Both the position numbers and the translations under genes were made by a program. The notes below the pieces were generated by a model. The model was not told where the DNA came from. It did not search any database and worked only from the letters and a program-made list of their open reading frames with translations. Of a DNA stretch of 64,000 bases, positions 6,876 through 15,524 are shown one piece after another. The first letter of the stretch is position 1; each line of letters starts with the position of its first letter. The DNA is taken from contig NZ_JAENJH010000001.1 in the NCBI RefSeq assembly GCF_016595675.1, positions 682,001 to 746,000 of the forward strand. Direction: 5' to 3'. The stretch comes from Prauserella cavernicola (GTDB taxonomy: Bacteria > Actinomycetota > Actinomycetes > Mycobacteriales > Pseudonocardiaceae).

Positions 6876-9182
6876 GTGGCTGCGCCGATGTTGCTGCGCG
6901 GTTCCTCGGGCAACCTGCCCGCGGATCTCACGTCCTTCGTCGGCAGGCGACGGGACCGCGCCGACGTCAAACGACTGCTCTCCGGAAGCAGGCTCGTCAC
7001 GCTCACCGGTCCCGGCGGTGTGGGCAAGACCCGGCTGAGCCTGCGCGCCGGCGCCGACGTGCGCCGCGCCTTCCCCGATGGCGTGTGGTTCGTCGAGCTG
7101 GCCTCGGTGACCAGTCCCGCGCTGCTCGCCCACACGGTCGCCACCACGCTCGGCCTGCGCACCCAGTCGCACTCGGCGATCGTCGCGACACTCGTCGAGC
7201 ACCTCGCGGACCGCAGCGCCCTGCTCGTCTTCGACAACTGCGAACACGTGGTGAGCGCGTGCGCGACCCTGCTCGACGAGCTGCTGCGCGCGTGTCCGCA
7301 CCTGCACGTGCTCGTGACCAGCAGGGAGCCGCTCGGCCTTTTCGGCGAGACGATCCGGCAGGTCGGGCCCCTGCCCGTACCCCCGGCCGCCGGGCCGGAC
7401 CGCGCCAACCTCATCGGCTACGAGTCCGTCGCGCTGTTCGTCGACCGCGCCCGGTCCGTCGTTCCCGGGTTCCGGCTCACGAGCGGCAACCGCGACGCGG
7501 TGGCCGAGATCGTCCGCGGGCTCGACGGCATCCCGCTCGCACTCGAACTGGCCGCCGTGCGCCTGCGGGCACTCTCGCCCGCTCAGCTGCTCGACCGGCT
7601 CACCGACCGGTTCGCGCTGCTCAACTCCGGCAATCGCACGGCGCCCGACCGCCAGCGCACGTTGCGCGGTTGCGTCGAGTGGAGCTACGACCTGTGCACG
7701 CCGGGTGAGCAGGCGCTGTGGGCGGGCGCGTCGGTGTTCTCCGGGGGTTTCGAGCTCGACGCGATCGAGGCGGTGTGCCCAGGGACCGGCAGGCCGGGGC
7801 TGCTGCTGGACACGCTGCTCTCGCTCGTGGACAAGTCCATCCTCGTGTCCGAGGACATCGGCGGCGTGATGCGGTACCGGATGCTCGAGGCGATCGCGCA
7901 GTACGGCCTCGAGCGGCTGCGCGCCACGGGCGAGCTCCCCGCGGCCCGGGTGCGGCACCGCGACTTCTACGCGCGGCTCGCGGGCATGTCGGAGTCGGAG
8001 TGGACGGGCACGGCGCAGCGCGAGTGGATGGAGCGTCTGCGTCGCGACCACGCCAACTTCGAGGCCGCGCTCGAGTTCTGCGCCACCGAGCCCGGCGAGC
8101 AGGAGCCGGGCGTGCTCATCGCCGGCGGGCTGCGGGAGCACTGGATGCGCTCCGGCGCGCTCGACGAGGGCAGGCTCTGGCTCGACACGCTGCTGAGCCG
8201 CGGCGGGTACTCCGCCGAGACCACGGCACGGGGGCTCTACGCCGCGGCGTGGCTGGGGATCGTGCAGGCCGACCTCGCCTACGCGCGGCCACTCATCGAC
8301 CGGGGCCGCGAGGTGTCGGTCGAGCTGGGCGACGTGGCGCGCGCGCAGTTCGACAACCTCACCGGGATGAGCCAGCTGCTCACGGGCGACGTTCGCTCGG
8401 CGATCAAGAACACCGCGCACGCCCTCGCGGTGTTCGAGGGTGCCCACGCCGTCAACCAGGAGATCAGCGCGTTGATCTCGCTGCAGATGGCCTACGGCGC
8501 GGCTGGCGACACCACCAGCGCGCTGCGCAGGCACGCCGACTGCGTGCGCCGCTGCGAGCAGATCGGCGATCACTGGTTCCGCTCCTACAGCCTCTGGCAC
8601 GCGGGCGTGATGCACTGGCAGCGCGGCGACTCACAGCGCGCGATCACCACGCTGCGCGACGCGCTGCGGCTCAAACGGGAGCTCGCCGACCGGCTCGGAG
8701 CCGCCCTGTGCATCGAGGGGATCGCGTGGGCGACCACGAGCCGCGACCCCCGGCGCGGGGCGGTGCTGCTGGGTATCGCCGGGGTCCGGTTCGACGCACT
8801 GGGCACTGAGGCGAACACCTTGCCGTGGGTGACGCGGCCCCATGCCGAGTGCGAACAGGAGCTGCGCGGCACACTCGGTGAGCACCAGGTCCGGCGCGCC
8901 AAGGCCAGGGGCGCGCGGTTCGGCCTCGCCGACGGCGTCGAGTACGCGCTCGAGGAGCAATCCGGCACCGCGCGGCGCGACGGCGCGGTACCGAGCGGGC
9001 TGACCAGACGAGAGCGCGAGGTGGCCGGACTGGTCGCGCAGGGGCTGTCGAACAAGGCGATCGCGAGCACGCTCGTTATCTCGCAGCGCACGGCCGAGAC
9101 CCATGTGGAGAACATCCTGACGAAGCTGGGTTTCACCTCGCGCACCCAGATCGCCGCGTGGCTCGCGCGTGAGCCCGGCTGA
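6876..9182 (+). CDS. Large ATP-binding LuxR-family transcriptional regulator
   Basis: 768 residues. An NB-ARC/AAA-type ATPase occupies the N-terminal third: Walker A GPGGVGKT at residues 45-52 and a Walker B-like ALLVFDNCEH near 115. The middle is a helical, TPR-like repeat region. A LuxR helix-turn-helix forms the C-terminus (about 706-768, LTRREREVAGLVAQGLSNKAIA). The GTG at 6876 lies 7 bases after a TACACT -10 (6863-6868), suggesting a leaderless transcript; an in-frame ATG at 6888 is the alternative. It is monocistronic, with no evident pathway partner beside it. Such regulators usually respond to a small molecule or nucleotide state. Target unknown. Confidence 0.85.
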   Translation: MAAPMLLRGSSGNLPADLTSFVGRRRDRADVKRLLSGSRLVTLTGPGGVGKTRLSLRAGADVRRAFPDGVWFVELASVTSPALLAHTVATTLGLRTQSHSAIVATLVEHLADRSALLVFDNCEHVVSACATLLDELLRACPHLHVLVTSREPLGLFGETIRQVGPLPVPPAAGPDRANLIGYESVALFVDRARSVVPGFRLTSGNRDAVAEIVRGLDGIPLALELAAVRLRALSPAQLLDRLTDRFALLNSGNRTAPDRQRTLRGCVEWSYDLCTPGEQALWAGASVFSGGFELDAIEAVCPGTGRPGLLLDTLLSLVDKSILVSEDIGGVMRYRMLEAIAQYGLERLRATGELPAARVRHRDFYARLAGMSESEWTGTAQREWMERLRRDHANFEAALEFCATEPGEQEPGVLIAGGLREHWMRSGALDEGRLWLDTLLSRGGYSAETTARGLYAAAWLGIVQADLAYARPLIDRGREVSVELGDVARAQFDNLTGMSQLLTGDVRSAIKNTAHALAVFEGAHAVNQEISALISLQMAYGAAGDTTSALRRHADCVRRCEQIGDHWFRSYSLWHAGVMHWQRGDSQRAITTLRDALRLKRELADRLGAALCIEGIAWATTSRDPRRGAVLLGIAGVRFDALGTEANTLPWVTRPHAECEQELRGTLGEHQVRRAKARGARFGLADGVEYALEEQSGTARRDGAVPSGLTRREREVAGLVAQGLSNKAIASTLVISQRTAETHVENILTKLGFTSRTQIAAWLAREPG

Positions 9183-9645
9183 GCCGCACCGTCCACTGTG
9201 GCTGATTCGGGGCCCGCCGGACGCCTCCGGCCCGCCCGCCGACACGCCGGTGCTCGATCGTCCCTCAGATGCCGTCCGAACGGACACCGCCACCGCCGGC
9301 CAGGTCGCCGGCACCGTGGTGCGCCTCCCACCGAGCAGGCACTCCCCTCCGGCCGAGGTCCGGTGAGGCCGAGCCGGCGGCGAACGAATCCCCAGGTGAG
9401 AGACGTGTGTGAACAGCGGATCACGGCCGTGAAGACCGCTGGTGAACAGCCTCGCGACGTTGTCCACAGAGGATCTGAGGCCACCCCGGACCGGTCCAGA
9501 CAACAGCCCCGCCGGGCCGGGGCTCGCTCAGATGAGCGCAATCCGTGGCTAGGTCGCTCGAATGTGCCCGGGTAGTTGATCGTTTGCTAAAGTCCGCCAC
9601 AGAGAGGTTCGAGGCGACATCATCGGAAAGGCGGCCTCCAGCGAC
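9183..9645. other. 463-bp non-coding gap before the ESX accessory genes
   Basis: No convincing gene on either strand. It holds the end-of-gene palindrome core CCACTGTGG at 9193-9201, a GC hairpin at 9505-9524 followed at 9525-9538 by a second small inverted repeat (CGCTCA-GA-TGAGCG), and a possible -10 TAAAGT at 9588-9593 for the EspG-like gene. The stretch around 9565-9600 is noticeably more AT-rich than the surroundings, as expected for a promoter. Confidence 0.5.
9505..9524. terminator. GC-rich hairpin, possible terminator
   Basis: AGCCCCG and CGGGGCT form a 7-bp stem with a 6-base loop, about 320 bases after the LuxR-type gene. There is no U-tract. A terminator role is possible but the distance from the upstream stop weakens it. 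Confidence 0.3.
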
Positions 9646-10473
9646 GTGTCGGAACGGTTCGAATTCGTGCTGGGCAGTGTGGAGGCGAGCGTCGTGGGGC
9701 AGGCGCTGGGCGTTGACGTGCGCCGTTTCCCGCTGCGGATCCGCAACACCACCACCGACCCCGTACGGCTCGTGAAGCTCGCGAAGATCGTCACCGGGGA
9801 GCTCGCCAAGCGCAGGCTCGTCGTCGGCAACACGCTTCACAGCCATCTGCACACCACGTTCGGGTTGCTCGGCGACCACCGCGTGTCGGTGGCGATCACC
9901 GGCATCGACGGGCTCGGGGCCGACATCGCCGTGCTGGCGGTCACCGACGGCTCGAGAGCGCTGGGAATCACCCAGCGCGATGACGAGTTGTTCTTCTCCG
10001 TGTTCTCCGACGACGAGCTCGTGGACGTCCTGGCGGGCGTCCTGCCGCCGGCGCAGCCCGCGCCCGGTGGCCCGGCCACCGTCCGCAGCAGCGTCACCGA
10101 GCACCGCTCGGCGCTGGCGGCACGCCGGGCGGCGGAGCGCGAGCACGACGAGGAGGAGACCGACGCGTTCGGCAACATCAGCATCGTCGGCATGGCCGAG
10201 CCTCCGCCCGAGCGCAACCGCCGTGGAACCGAGAGCGACGAGCGCAAGCTGCGCCGCGTGCTGGAGGGCGAGCGGCACGGCGGCGGGCAGATCTCCGTCA
10301 CCGGCCGGGGCGATCGGGGCACCCCCCAGTCGCTGAGCTGGCTGGACGCCGAGCAAGGCAGATACCTGATCCACACCACCGACGGGGACGGCGAGTTCGT
10401 CGCCCGTTACGAACCCGCAGGCTACAACGATGTGGTTCGCGCCATTCGAGACGCGGTCTCCCGCGCCTACTGA
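9646..10473 (+). CDS. espG: EspG-family ESX (type VII) secretion-associated protein
   Basis: 275 residues from the GTG at 9646. The N-terminal half reads like EspG proteins of actinobacterial ESX systems (FEFVLGSVEASVVGQALGV and the following beta-rich segment). A charged linker near residues 160-215 precedes a C-terminal part with SLSWLDAEQGRYL. EspG is a cytosolic chaperone that binds PE/PPE-type substrates and delivers them to the ESX secretion machine. The next two genes, the second a PPE-like protein, fit this. Ribosome site is weak (GGAAAGG about 15 bases upstream), so the start is uncertain; a GTG at 9667 is an alternative. Confidence 0.75.
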   Translation: MSERFEFVLGSVEASVVGQALGVDVRRFPLRIRNTTTDPVRLVKLAKIVTGELAKRRLVVGNTLHSHLHTTFGLLGDHRVSVAITGIDGLGADIAVLAVTDGSRALGITQRDDELFFSVFSDDELVDVLAGVLPPAQPAPGGPATVRSSVTEHRSALAARRAAEREHDEEETDAFGNISIVGMAEPPPERNRRGTESDERKLRRVLEGERHGGGQISVTGRGDRGTPQSLSWLDAEQGRYLIHTTDGDGEFVARYEPAGYNDVVRAIRDAVSRAY

Positions 10474-10485
10474 CCCGGAGCAAGC

Positions 10486-10947
10486 ATGAGCGAAGACGAC
10501 ACCCAGCAGCTGCTGCAACAGAGGACGACGTTCACTTCGGCCTCGGCGGTGTCCGCCCAGGCCAAGGCGGTCAGTCGCTCGCTCAGCGGCATGGAGCTCA
10601 AGCAGCTCGCCCAACGCGGCGGCTTCGCGATCGACGAGAACACCGGCGACCGCATGATCAGCGCTCTCGAGGACATGCTCGACGCGCTCGAGGCGCGGTG
10701 GTCGGAGCTGGAGAAGCTGGGCAAGGCTCCTCCGCTCAGCACCACCTCGACGGCGCAGTGGGTCTCCCAGCACACGGTGCAGACCGCCTCCGACGACCGC
10801 GGACTGCTCACCCAGCTCCAGAACGCCCGCACCGAGCTGCCCCAGTACATCGACGCCATCCGCGAGGCCAAGCGTCGCTACTCGGACACCGAGTCGGGCA
10901 CGCAGTCCACGCTCGACGGTTTCAAGCCCGGTCTGACCGACTCCTGA
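10486..10947 (+). CDS. Small helical protein of the ESX accessory unit
   Basis: 153 residues, highly helical, rich in Gln, Ser and Ala, no signal peptide or membrane segment. It lies 12 bases after the EspG-like gene with a CGGAG ribosome site and is followed 50 bases later by the PPE-like gene. The length and all-helical character suit an ESX-type WXG100/PE-like partner. A canonical central WXG is not seen; there are only isolated Trp residues (ARWSELEKL near 70 and AQWVSQ near 90). It is probably the heterodimer partner of the PPE-like protein, by analogy with PE-PPE pairs; family not recognised with certainty. Confidence 0.7.
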   Translation: MSEDDTQQLLQQRTTFTSASAVSAQAKAVSRSLSGMELKQLAQRGGFAIDENTGDRMISALEDMLDALEARWSELEKLGKAPPLSTTSTAQWVSQHTVQTASDDRGLLTQLQNARTELPQYIDAIREAKRRYSDTESGTQSTLDGFKPGLTDS

Positions 10948-10997
10948 TCACCAGCCTCTCCGCCCGCCGGGCGAGATCGGAATGAGGTACCACTTCC

Positions 10998-13022
10998 GTG
11001 TCCAAGTCAGCCGAGTCCGCCGCCGCGGTGTCCGACCCCGCCAGCGAGGACTACGACCCGAACAGCCCGCACTACGACGTCACCATCGACTCGTCGTCGC
11101 CGTTCTACGTCGGCGCGATCGACGAGGACGACGCGCGCTCGGGTGACGACATCCGCGCCGAGATCGTCCAGGAGGTCGAGGACGACCCGCTGGCGAATGC
11201 CCTCTCCGACAAGGAGAAGGACAAGGAGATCCAGAGCCGCTACGCCGATGCCATCGCCGACAACCAGCAGGGACTCGACGAGGGTCTCGAGCTGCGGCAG
11301 GCGGGCGAGCGGCCCTCGACGGTGTGGGACAACGCGACCCACGAGCAGATGGTCGAGGTGCTCAGCAGCGACGCCGACTCGTCCGCGATCGCCGAGACCT
11401 CCGAGGAGTGGGTGCAGCTCGGCAACGACCTCACCCTGCACCAGCGCGCCGTCGCCGAGGCGATCGACGACAGCATGGGCAACTGGACCGGTGAGGGCGG
11501 CAACGCCGCCAGGGAACACCTGGCCGGGGTGGCCAAGTGGCTCGGCTCGACGGCGCAGGGCGCCGTGCTCACCGGACGCCAGCAGCAGATCCACTCGCAG
11601 ACGCTCAACGAGTCGCAGAAGCAGATGGCCGCGAACCCGCCGGTCGAGTTCTCGGTGCAGGAGGCCAACGCGTCCCTGATGCAGATGACCAACCCGGTGC
11701 AGTACGCGATGGCCGCCACGGTCGCGATGCGGACCATGCAGGAGCAGAAGGCCGCCCGCGAGCAGGCCGCGCGGATCATGACCCAGTTCGACGACACGGT
11801 GGGCACCGCGGTCGACATGCCCCTGTTCTCGCCGCCGCCGAAGCTGGCGTCGGCCACCGCCACGCCCCAGTTGCAGGGCACGCCCATGGGCGGCGGCGCC
11901 GGAGGCCAGGGCGACGTGCAGCAGCCGACCCCGTTCAATGTCGCGAGCAGGCCCGGCGCTGACGGCGCGACCGACCAGCTCGGTGGCCCCGACGGCATGG
12001 GCGGCCCCGGCGGGCTCGGCGAGGATGGCCAGTTCAACCAGTTCGGCGAAGGTGGCGAGTTCGGTGGTGGCGGCCCTGGCGGCCAGGGACTGCCGCCAGG
12101 CGTCGACGCCCAGGGCAACCCGCTGAACATGCCGGAGATGCCGGGAGCCGACGGCCAGGGCCTGCCGCCCGGAAGCATCCCCCCGGGCGGGATGCCACCC
12201 GGAGGAATGCCACCCGGAGGAATGCCTCCCGGCGGTATCCCCGGCGGAGGGCTGCCCGGCGGCGGCAACTTCACCGACCAGACCCACCAGTCGAGCACGC
12301 CGACGATGCCGACTCCGCCCCCGCTCAAGGTTCCGGACGGGCCGGGCGGCTACAACCCCGGCGGGTTCAACCCCGGCAACCCGGGAAACATCGGCAACAA
12401 CCCGGGCAACATGCCGAACTTCCCCGGCAGCACCACCCCGACCGGCTACAAGCCGCCGGACCCGAGCAAGTTCGACCCCGGCAAGTTCGACCCGGGCAAG
12501 ACTCCCGGGTACAACAAGCCGTCGACGATCGGCTGGAACGGCGGGGTCAACGGCGACGGCATCTCCAACAGGCTCGGCGGCCTCGACGGCGGTGGCGGCA
12601 AGGGCTCGGGTGCGCTGCCGAAGTTCGGTGGCGGCGGAGGCGTCGGCGCGGCCGGAGTCGGTGGACTGGGCGCGGGCCTCGGCGGCGGCGGTGCCGCGGG
12701 CGGCGGCGCCGGAGCAGGCGGTCCGCAGACTCCTGGTCAGGTGTCGGGCGCGGCCAAGGGCCTGGCCGGCGGCGGTGCCGCCGGTGCCGGCCCCGCGGGC
12801 GCGGGCGCCGGTGCGGCGGGCGCGGGAGCGCGCGGCATGGCCGGTGGCATGGGCATGGGCGGCATGGGCGGCGGTGGCGCCGGTCGCCAGAAGGAAGAGG
12901 ACAAGGAGCACCGCGTGGCTGCTTACCTCGAGTCCGAGGAGAACATCTTCGCGGGCGAGAACGCCATTGCCCCGCCCGTCATCGGCGACTGGAAGGCCAA
13001 CAAGGACAACAGCTGGCAGTGA
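10998..13022 (+). CDS. PPE-like ESX substrate with a long Gly/Pro-rich C-terminal region
   Basis: 674 residues from the GTG at 10998 (GAGG 10 bases upstream). An acidic N-terminal segment (about 1-120) leads into a helical PPE/WXG-like domain (about 130-280), with EEWVQLGNDLTLHQ and GNWTGEGGNAAREHLAGVAKW. The rest is low complexity: Gly/Pro-rich, with a short tandem PPGGM/PPGGI repeat encoded near 12181-12240, then PGNPGN/DPGKFDPGK repeats, then poly-Gly/Ala. A basic-acidic tail follows. Such proteins are secreted or surface-exposed substrates of ESX systems. The core ESX ATPase and membrane genes are not in the window, so this is an accessory or orphan substrate module. Confidence 0.8.
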   Translation: MSKSAESAAAVSDPASEDYDPNSPHYDVTIDSSSPFYVGAIDEDDARSGDDIRAEIVQEVEDDPLANALSDKEKDKEIQSRYADAIADNQQGLDEGLELRQAGERPSTVWDNATHEQMVEVLSSDADSSAIAETSEEWVQLGNDLTLHQRAVAEAIDDSMGNWTGEGGNAAREHLAGVAKWLGSTAQGAVLTGRQQQIHSQTLNESQKQMAANPPVEFSVQEANASLMQMTNPVQYAMAATVAMRTMQEQKAAREQAARIMTQFDDTVGTAVDMPLFSPPPKLASATATPQLQGTPMGGGAGGQGDVQQPTPFNVASRPGADGATDQLGGPDGMGGPGGLGEDGQFNQFGEGGEFGGGGPGGQGLPPGVDAQGNPLNMPEMPGADGQGLPPGSIPPGGMPPGGMPPGGMPPGGIPGGGLPGGGNFTDQTHQSSTPTMPTPPPLKVPDGPGGYNPGGFNPGNPGNIGNNPGNMPNFPGSTTPTGYKPPDPSKFDPGKFDPGKTPGYNKPSTIGWNGGVNGDGISNRLGGLDGGGGKGSGALPKFGGGGGVGAAGVGGLGAGLGGGGAAGGGAGAGGPQTPGQVSGAAKGLAGGGAAGAGPAGAGAGAAGAGARGMAGGMGMGGMGGGGAGRQKEEDKEHRVAAYLESEENIFAGENAIAPPVIGDWKANKDNSWQ

Positions 13023-13028
13023 GCCGAT

Positions 13029-13058
13029 CCGGCGCCGCCCTTCCCGGGGCGGCGCCGG
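13029..13058. terminator. Bidirectional terminator hairpin
   Basis: CCGGCGCCGCCC and GGGCGGCGCCGG form a perfect 12-bp stem with a 6-base loop between two convergent genes: the PPE-like gene ends at 13022 and the YjbR-like gene at 13063. The site is symmetric, as expected for both strands; no long U-tract, usual for this GC content. Confidence 0.75.
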
Positions 13059-13062
13059 TTCG

Positions 13063-13416
13063 TCATCGTGGCAACGGGTGCTCGGCGGCCAGCTCGCCGG
13101 GCGCCGACAGCCGCCAGGCCTCGTACATCAGTTCCCCCAGCTCGTCGGCGTCGACCCCGTTCAGGTAGACGACCACCCAGCCGAAGCCACCCGCGGTGAA
13201 CTGGACCTCGAACACGTCCGGCCGCTCGGAGACCAGCGCGATCTGCTCCGACAGCGTCTGCTTGAGCCCCACGGTCTTCGTGCGCGGCCAGTAGTAGCCG
13301 AACCGTTTGCCGCGAACGCTGAACGACGTGTAGTCCCTCGCCTTCGCCCGCTCCACCTCGGCGAGGCCGTCCACCATTCGCAAGAAGTCACCACTGGGCA
13401 CACCCATGAGTGCCAT
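13063..13416 (-). CDS. MmcQ/YjbR-family protein
   Basis: 117 residues from the ATG at 13416, which has GGGGTG upstream; an ATG at 13407 is the alternative. The sequence fits the MmcQ/YjbR fold (CyaY-like double-wing DNA-binding family), with the typical KRFGYYWPRTKTVGLK and GWVVVYLNGVDADELGELMYEAW segments. The C-terminal helix ends AAEHPLPR. Members are small cytoplasmic proteins of unclear role, some thought to bind DNA. A much longer open frame exists upstream but runs antisense through the glyoxalase-like gene and is not real. Confidence 0.8.
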   Translation of the reverse strand: MALMGVPSGDFLRMVDGLAEVERAKARDYTSFSVRGKRFGYYWPRTKTVGLKQTLSEQIALVSERPDVFEVQFTAGGFGWVVVYLNGVDADELGELMYEAWRLSAPGELAAEHPLPR

Positions 13417-13605
13417 TCTCGCGCACCCCACCGACAGTTCCGGCGGTCGCGTAGACTCGCGCCGGGTTCGATGCGACCCGCCGCCCGCGCCGGAATCCGG
13501 CATGGTGAACGCATCGGGACAGGTGCCACCCGTCGTCCGACACGGTGCCCTGCCGGCAACGCGGGCAGCTGGACGACACGGCACCGGGACCCACGGGTGT
13601 ATCGC

Positions 13606-14133
13606 ATGAACGTCACCATCACCGACGCCAAGCTGGCCGCGCGCGTGCTGCGCTCGGACCTCGCTCGCGACGGCGTCGCCATCTCCCACAGCGCCGCGCT
13701 CGAACTCGTGGCGCACCAGCTCGGGCACCGGGACTGGAACACGGCCTCGGCCGCGCTCGCGGACTCGCGCGGGCTGCGGGGCGCCGTGCCGGTGCTGCGC
13801 GTTCAGGACGAGCGGCTCGCGCGCGAGTTCTACGTCGACCACCTCGGCTTCAGGGTGGAGTGGGAGCACCGGTTCGAACCAGGGCTGCCTCTCTACACCA
13901 GGGTGTCGCGCGACGAGACGGTGCTCGACCTCTCCGAGCACCACGGCGACGGAACGCCCGGATCCGTGGTCTGGGTTCCGGTCGGCGACGTCCGCGCGCT
14001 GCACCGCGAGCTCACCGCGCGCCGGCATCCCCGGCTGCGCCCCGGAGTCGACCACGACGCTCCCGGCGGTCCGACCCTCGAGGTCATCGACCCGTTCGGC
14101 AACGTGCTCCGGTTCTGCGAGACGAGCGACTGA
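13606..14133 (+). CDS. Glyoxalase/bleomycin-resistance superfamily protein with N-terminal accessory domain
   Basis: 175 residues from the ATG at 13606. The N-terminal 50 residues (LAARVLRSDLARDGVAISHSAALELVAHQLGHRDWNTASAAL) are the helical glyoxalase-related accessory domain seen in some VOC proteins. Residues about 60-170 form the bleomycin-resistance-type VOC domain ending VIDPFGNVLRF. The family includes metal-dependent enzymes and drug-binding resistance proteins. Metal-ligand residues cannot be assigned with confidence. The gene stands alone and is followed by tandem repeats. Confidence 0.8.
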   Translation: MNVTITDAKLAARVLRSDLARDGVAISHSAALELVAHQLGHRDWNTASAALADSRGLRGAVPVLRVQDERLAREFYVDHLGFRVEWEHRFEPGLPLYTRVSRDETVLDLSEHHGDGTPGSVVWVPVGDVRALHRELTARRHPRLRPGVDHDAPGGPTLEVIDPFGNVLRFCETSD

Positions 14134-14150
14134 GCTCGCGTTCGGACCCG

Positions 14151-14234
14151 GAACGCGCATCTCACGGGCCCGAACGCAGAACTCGCGGTCCCGAGCGGGG
14201 GACTCGCGAGCAGGAGCGGGGGACTCGCGCGGGG
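14151..14234. repeat. Four imperfect 21-bp tandem repeats
   Basis: Units at 14151-14171, 14172-14192, 14193-14213 and 14214-14234 share the pattern GARCGNRNRNCTCRCGNNNNN; the last two begin identically with GAGCGGGGGACTCGCG. The array starts 18 bases after the VOC gene stop and precedes an AT-rich patch and the ROK promoter. It is in frame with a 7-residue repeat in one reading frame, but nothing suggests that frame is translated. Confidence 0.75.
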
Positions 14235-14302
14235 TTGTCCTTTGTGGAGTTTTTTTCCGGGCTGGGGTCGGCTTAATTTCGGGCGTTTATTTTTTCGGAG
14301 TG

Positions 14303-14332
14303 TTGACATAAATCGGAGCCGGTCGGCATGCT
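14303..14332 (+). promoter_or_regulatory. Promoter of the ROK-transporter-sulfatase operon
   Basis: A consensus TTGACA at 14303-14308 is followed after 18 bases by CATGCT (14327-14332). The start point would be near 14340, the A of the second in-frame ATG. The preceding 60 bases, with runs of T at about 14251 and 14289, are by far the most AT-rich stretch nearby. Confidence 0.45.
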
Positions 14333-14339
14333 GGCTCCC

Positions 14340-15524
14340 ATGCAGCGACGCTCCGGTCCCCTCACGCAGCTGCGGCGCGGTCACGAGGAACTCGTGCTCG
14401 GCCTGTTGCGCAGGCACGGCCCGTTGAGCCGCAGCGCGCTGGGTACGCACTCCGGGCTCTCCCGCACCACGCTGCACGAGATCCTCACGGCGCTCACCGC
14501 GAACGGCGCCGTCACCACCGTCCGCCAGGAGTCGGCCCCGCGCGGGCGAGGCAGGCCCGCCGAGACGCTGACCCTGAACCCCGACGCGGGGCAGGCCATC
14601 GGCATCGACTTCGCGCGGCGAGCGGTGCACGTCGCGATCGTCAACGTCGCCCACGAGGTCGTCGGCTCCGCCAGCGAGGCGCACGAAGCCGACCTGCCGT
14701 GGGACGACCGGGCCGAGCTCGCCGAACGGCTGGTCGGCTCGCTGGTCGAGGGCTCGCTGCGGCTCGGCGCGCTGAGCGCCGTCGGCGTCGGCGTGGTCGG
14801 CCCGGTCGGCGACCCCGGAGAGGACGGCGCCCAGCGGCTCACCGACCTGCCCCGGTTGCTGCGCAAGCGGTTCGGCGTGCCCGTGCTGCTCGACAACAAC
14901 ACCCGGCTCGCGGCACTGGCCGAGTCGATCTGGGGTGCCGCGGCCGGTGGCCAGGACGTGCTCTACCTCCGCCTCTCCCACGGTGTCGGCGGCGGGCTCG
15001 TCGTCGGCGGAGCACTGCACCGCGGCGCCCACGGGCTCTCCGGCGAGTTCGGGCACATCACCGTGGAGCAGAACGGATCTCGCTGCGGCTGCGGCGGCGC
15101 TGGCTGCCTCGAAACCGTCGCGTCGATCCGCGCGGTTCTCCAGAACTACCGCGCCGAGGGCGGCCGGGCCAGGAAACTCTCCGGCCTGCTCGGCGCGCTC
15201 TCCGAGGACGATCCCGCCGCACGGCGCGCGGTGAACGCCGCGGGCGGCAAGGTCGGCGCGGTGCTCGCCGCACTGTGCAACGCCGTCGGGCCCAGCGTGA
15301 TCGTGCTCGGCGGCGAGCTGACCGAGGCGGGCGACGCGTTGTTCGGACCGGTCGAGTCTGCGCTCGACGAGCACATCCTGCCGATGTCACGGCACAAGGT
15401 CAGCCTGCGCAGGGCCACCCTCGGCGACGTCGGCGGCGCGCTGGGCGGCATCGCGCTGGTGCTGCACGAGTCACCACTGCTGTCCCACTACCCCGCCGAC
15501 CCGGACCAGGGGGAGGACTCATGA
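14340..15524 (+). CDS. ROK-family transcriptional regulator
   Basis: 394 residues from the ATG at 14340 (394 or 398 residues; the in-frame ATG at 14328 is the alternative). An N-terminal winged helix ([28 protein letters not shown]) is followed by an actin-like ROK domain. The domain contains [12 protein letters not shown] and the zinc motif [13 protein letters not shown] repressors respond to sugars or sugar derivatives. The gene overlaps the permease by 4 bases and heads the ABC transporter-sulfatase operon, so its effector may be the desulfated or sulfated sugar handled by the operon. That link is inference. Confidence 0.87.
   Translation: MQRRSGPLTQLRRGHEELVLGLLRRHGPLSRSALGTHSGLSRTTLHEILTALTANGAVTTVRQESAPRGRGRPAETLTLNPDAGQAIGIDFARRAVHVAIVNVAHEVVGSASEAHEADLPWDDRAELAERLVGSLVEGSLRLGALSAVGVGVVGPVGDPGEDGAQRLTDLPRLLRKRFGVPVLLDNNTRLAALAESIWGAAAGGQDVLYLRLSHGVGGGLVVGGALHRGAHGLSGEFGHITVEQNGSRCGCGGAGCLETVASIRAVLQNYRAEGGRARKLSGLLGALSEDDPAARRAVNAAGGKVGAVLAALCNAVGPSVIVLGGELTEAGDALFGPVESALDEHILPMSRHKVSLRRATLGDVGGALGGIALVLHESPLLSHYPADPDQGEDS

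Noticed and set aside
6267..8615. 782-residue minus-strand frame opposite the LuxR-type gene
   Set aside because: Antisense artefact of high GC content; the plus-strand gene has clear Walker and LuxR motifs.
12181..12240. Short tandem DNA repeat considered as a separate repeat element
   Set aside because: It encodes in-frame PPGGM repeats of the PPE-like protein, so it is part of that coding region.
11007..12911. Long minus-strand reading frame opposite the PPE-like gene
   Set aside because: It is the mirror of a Gly/Pro-rich repeat gene in high-GC DNA, with no recognisable domain or ribosome site.
14241..14300. T-rich stretch considered as a rho-independent terminator for the VOC gene
   Set aside because: No stable hairpin precedes the T runs; it is better explained as promoter-associated AT-rich DNA.
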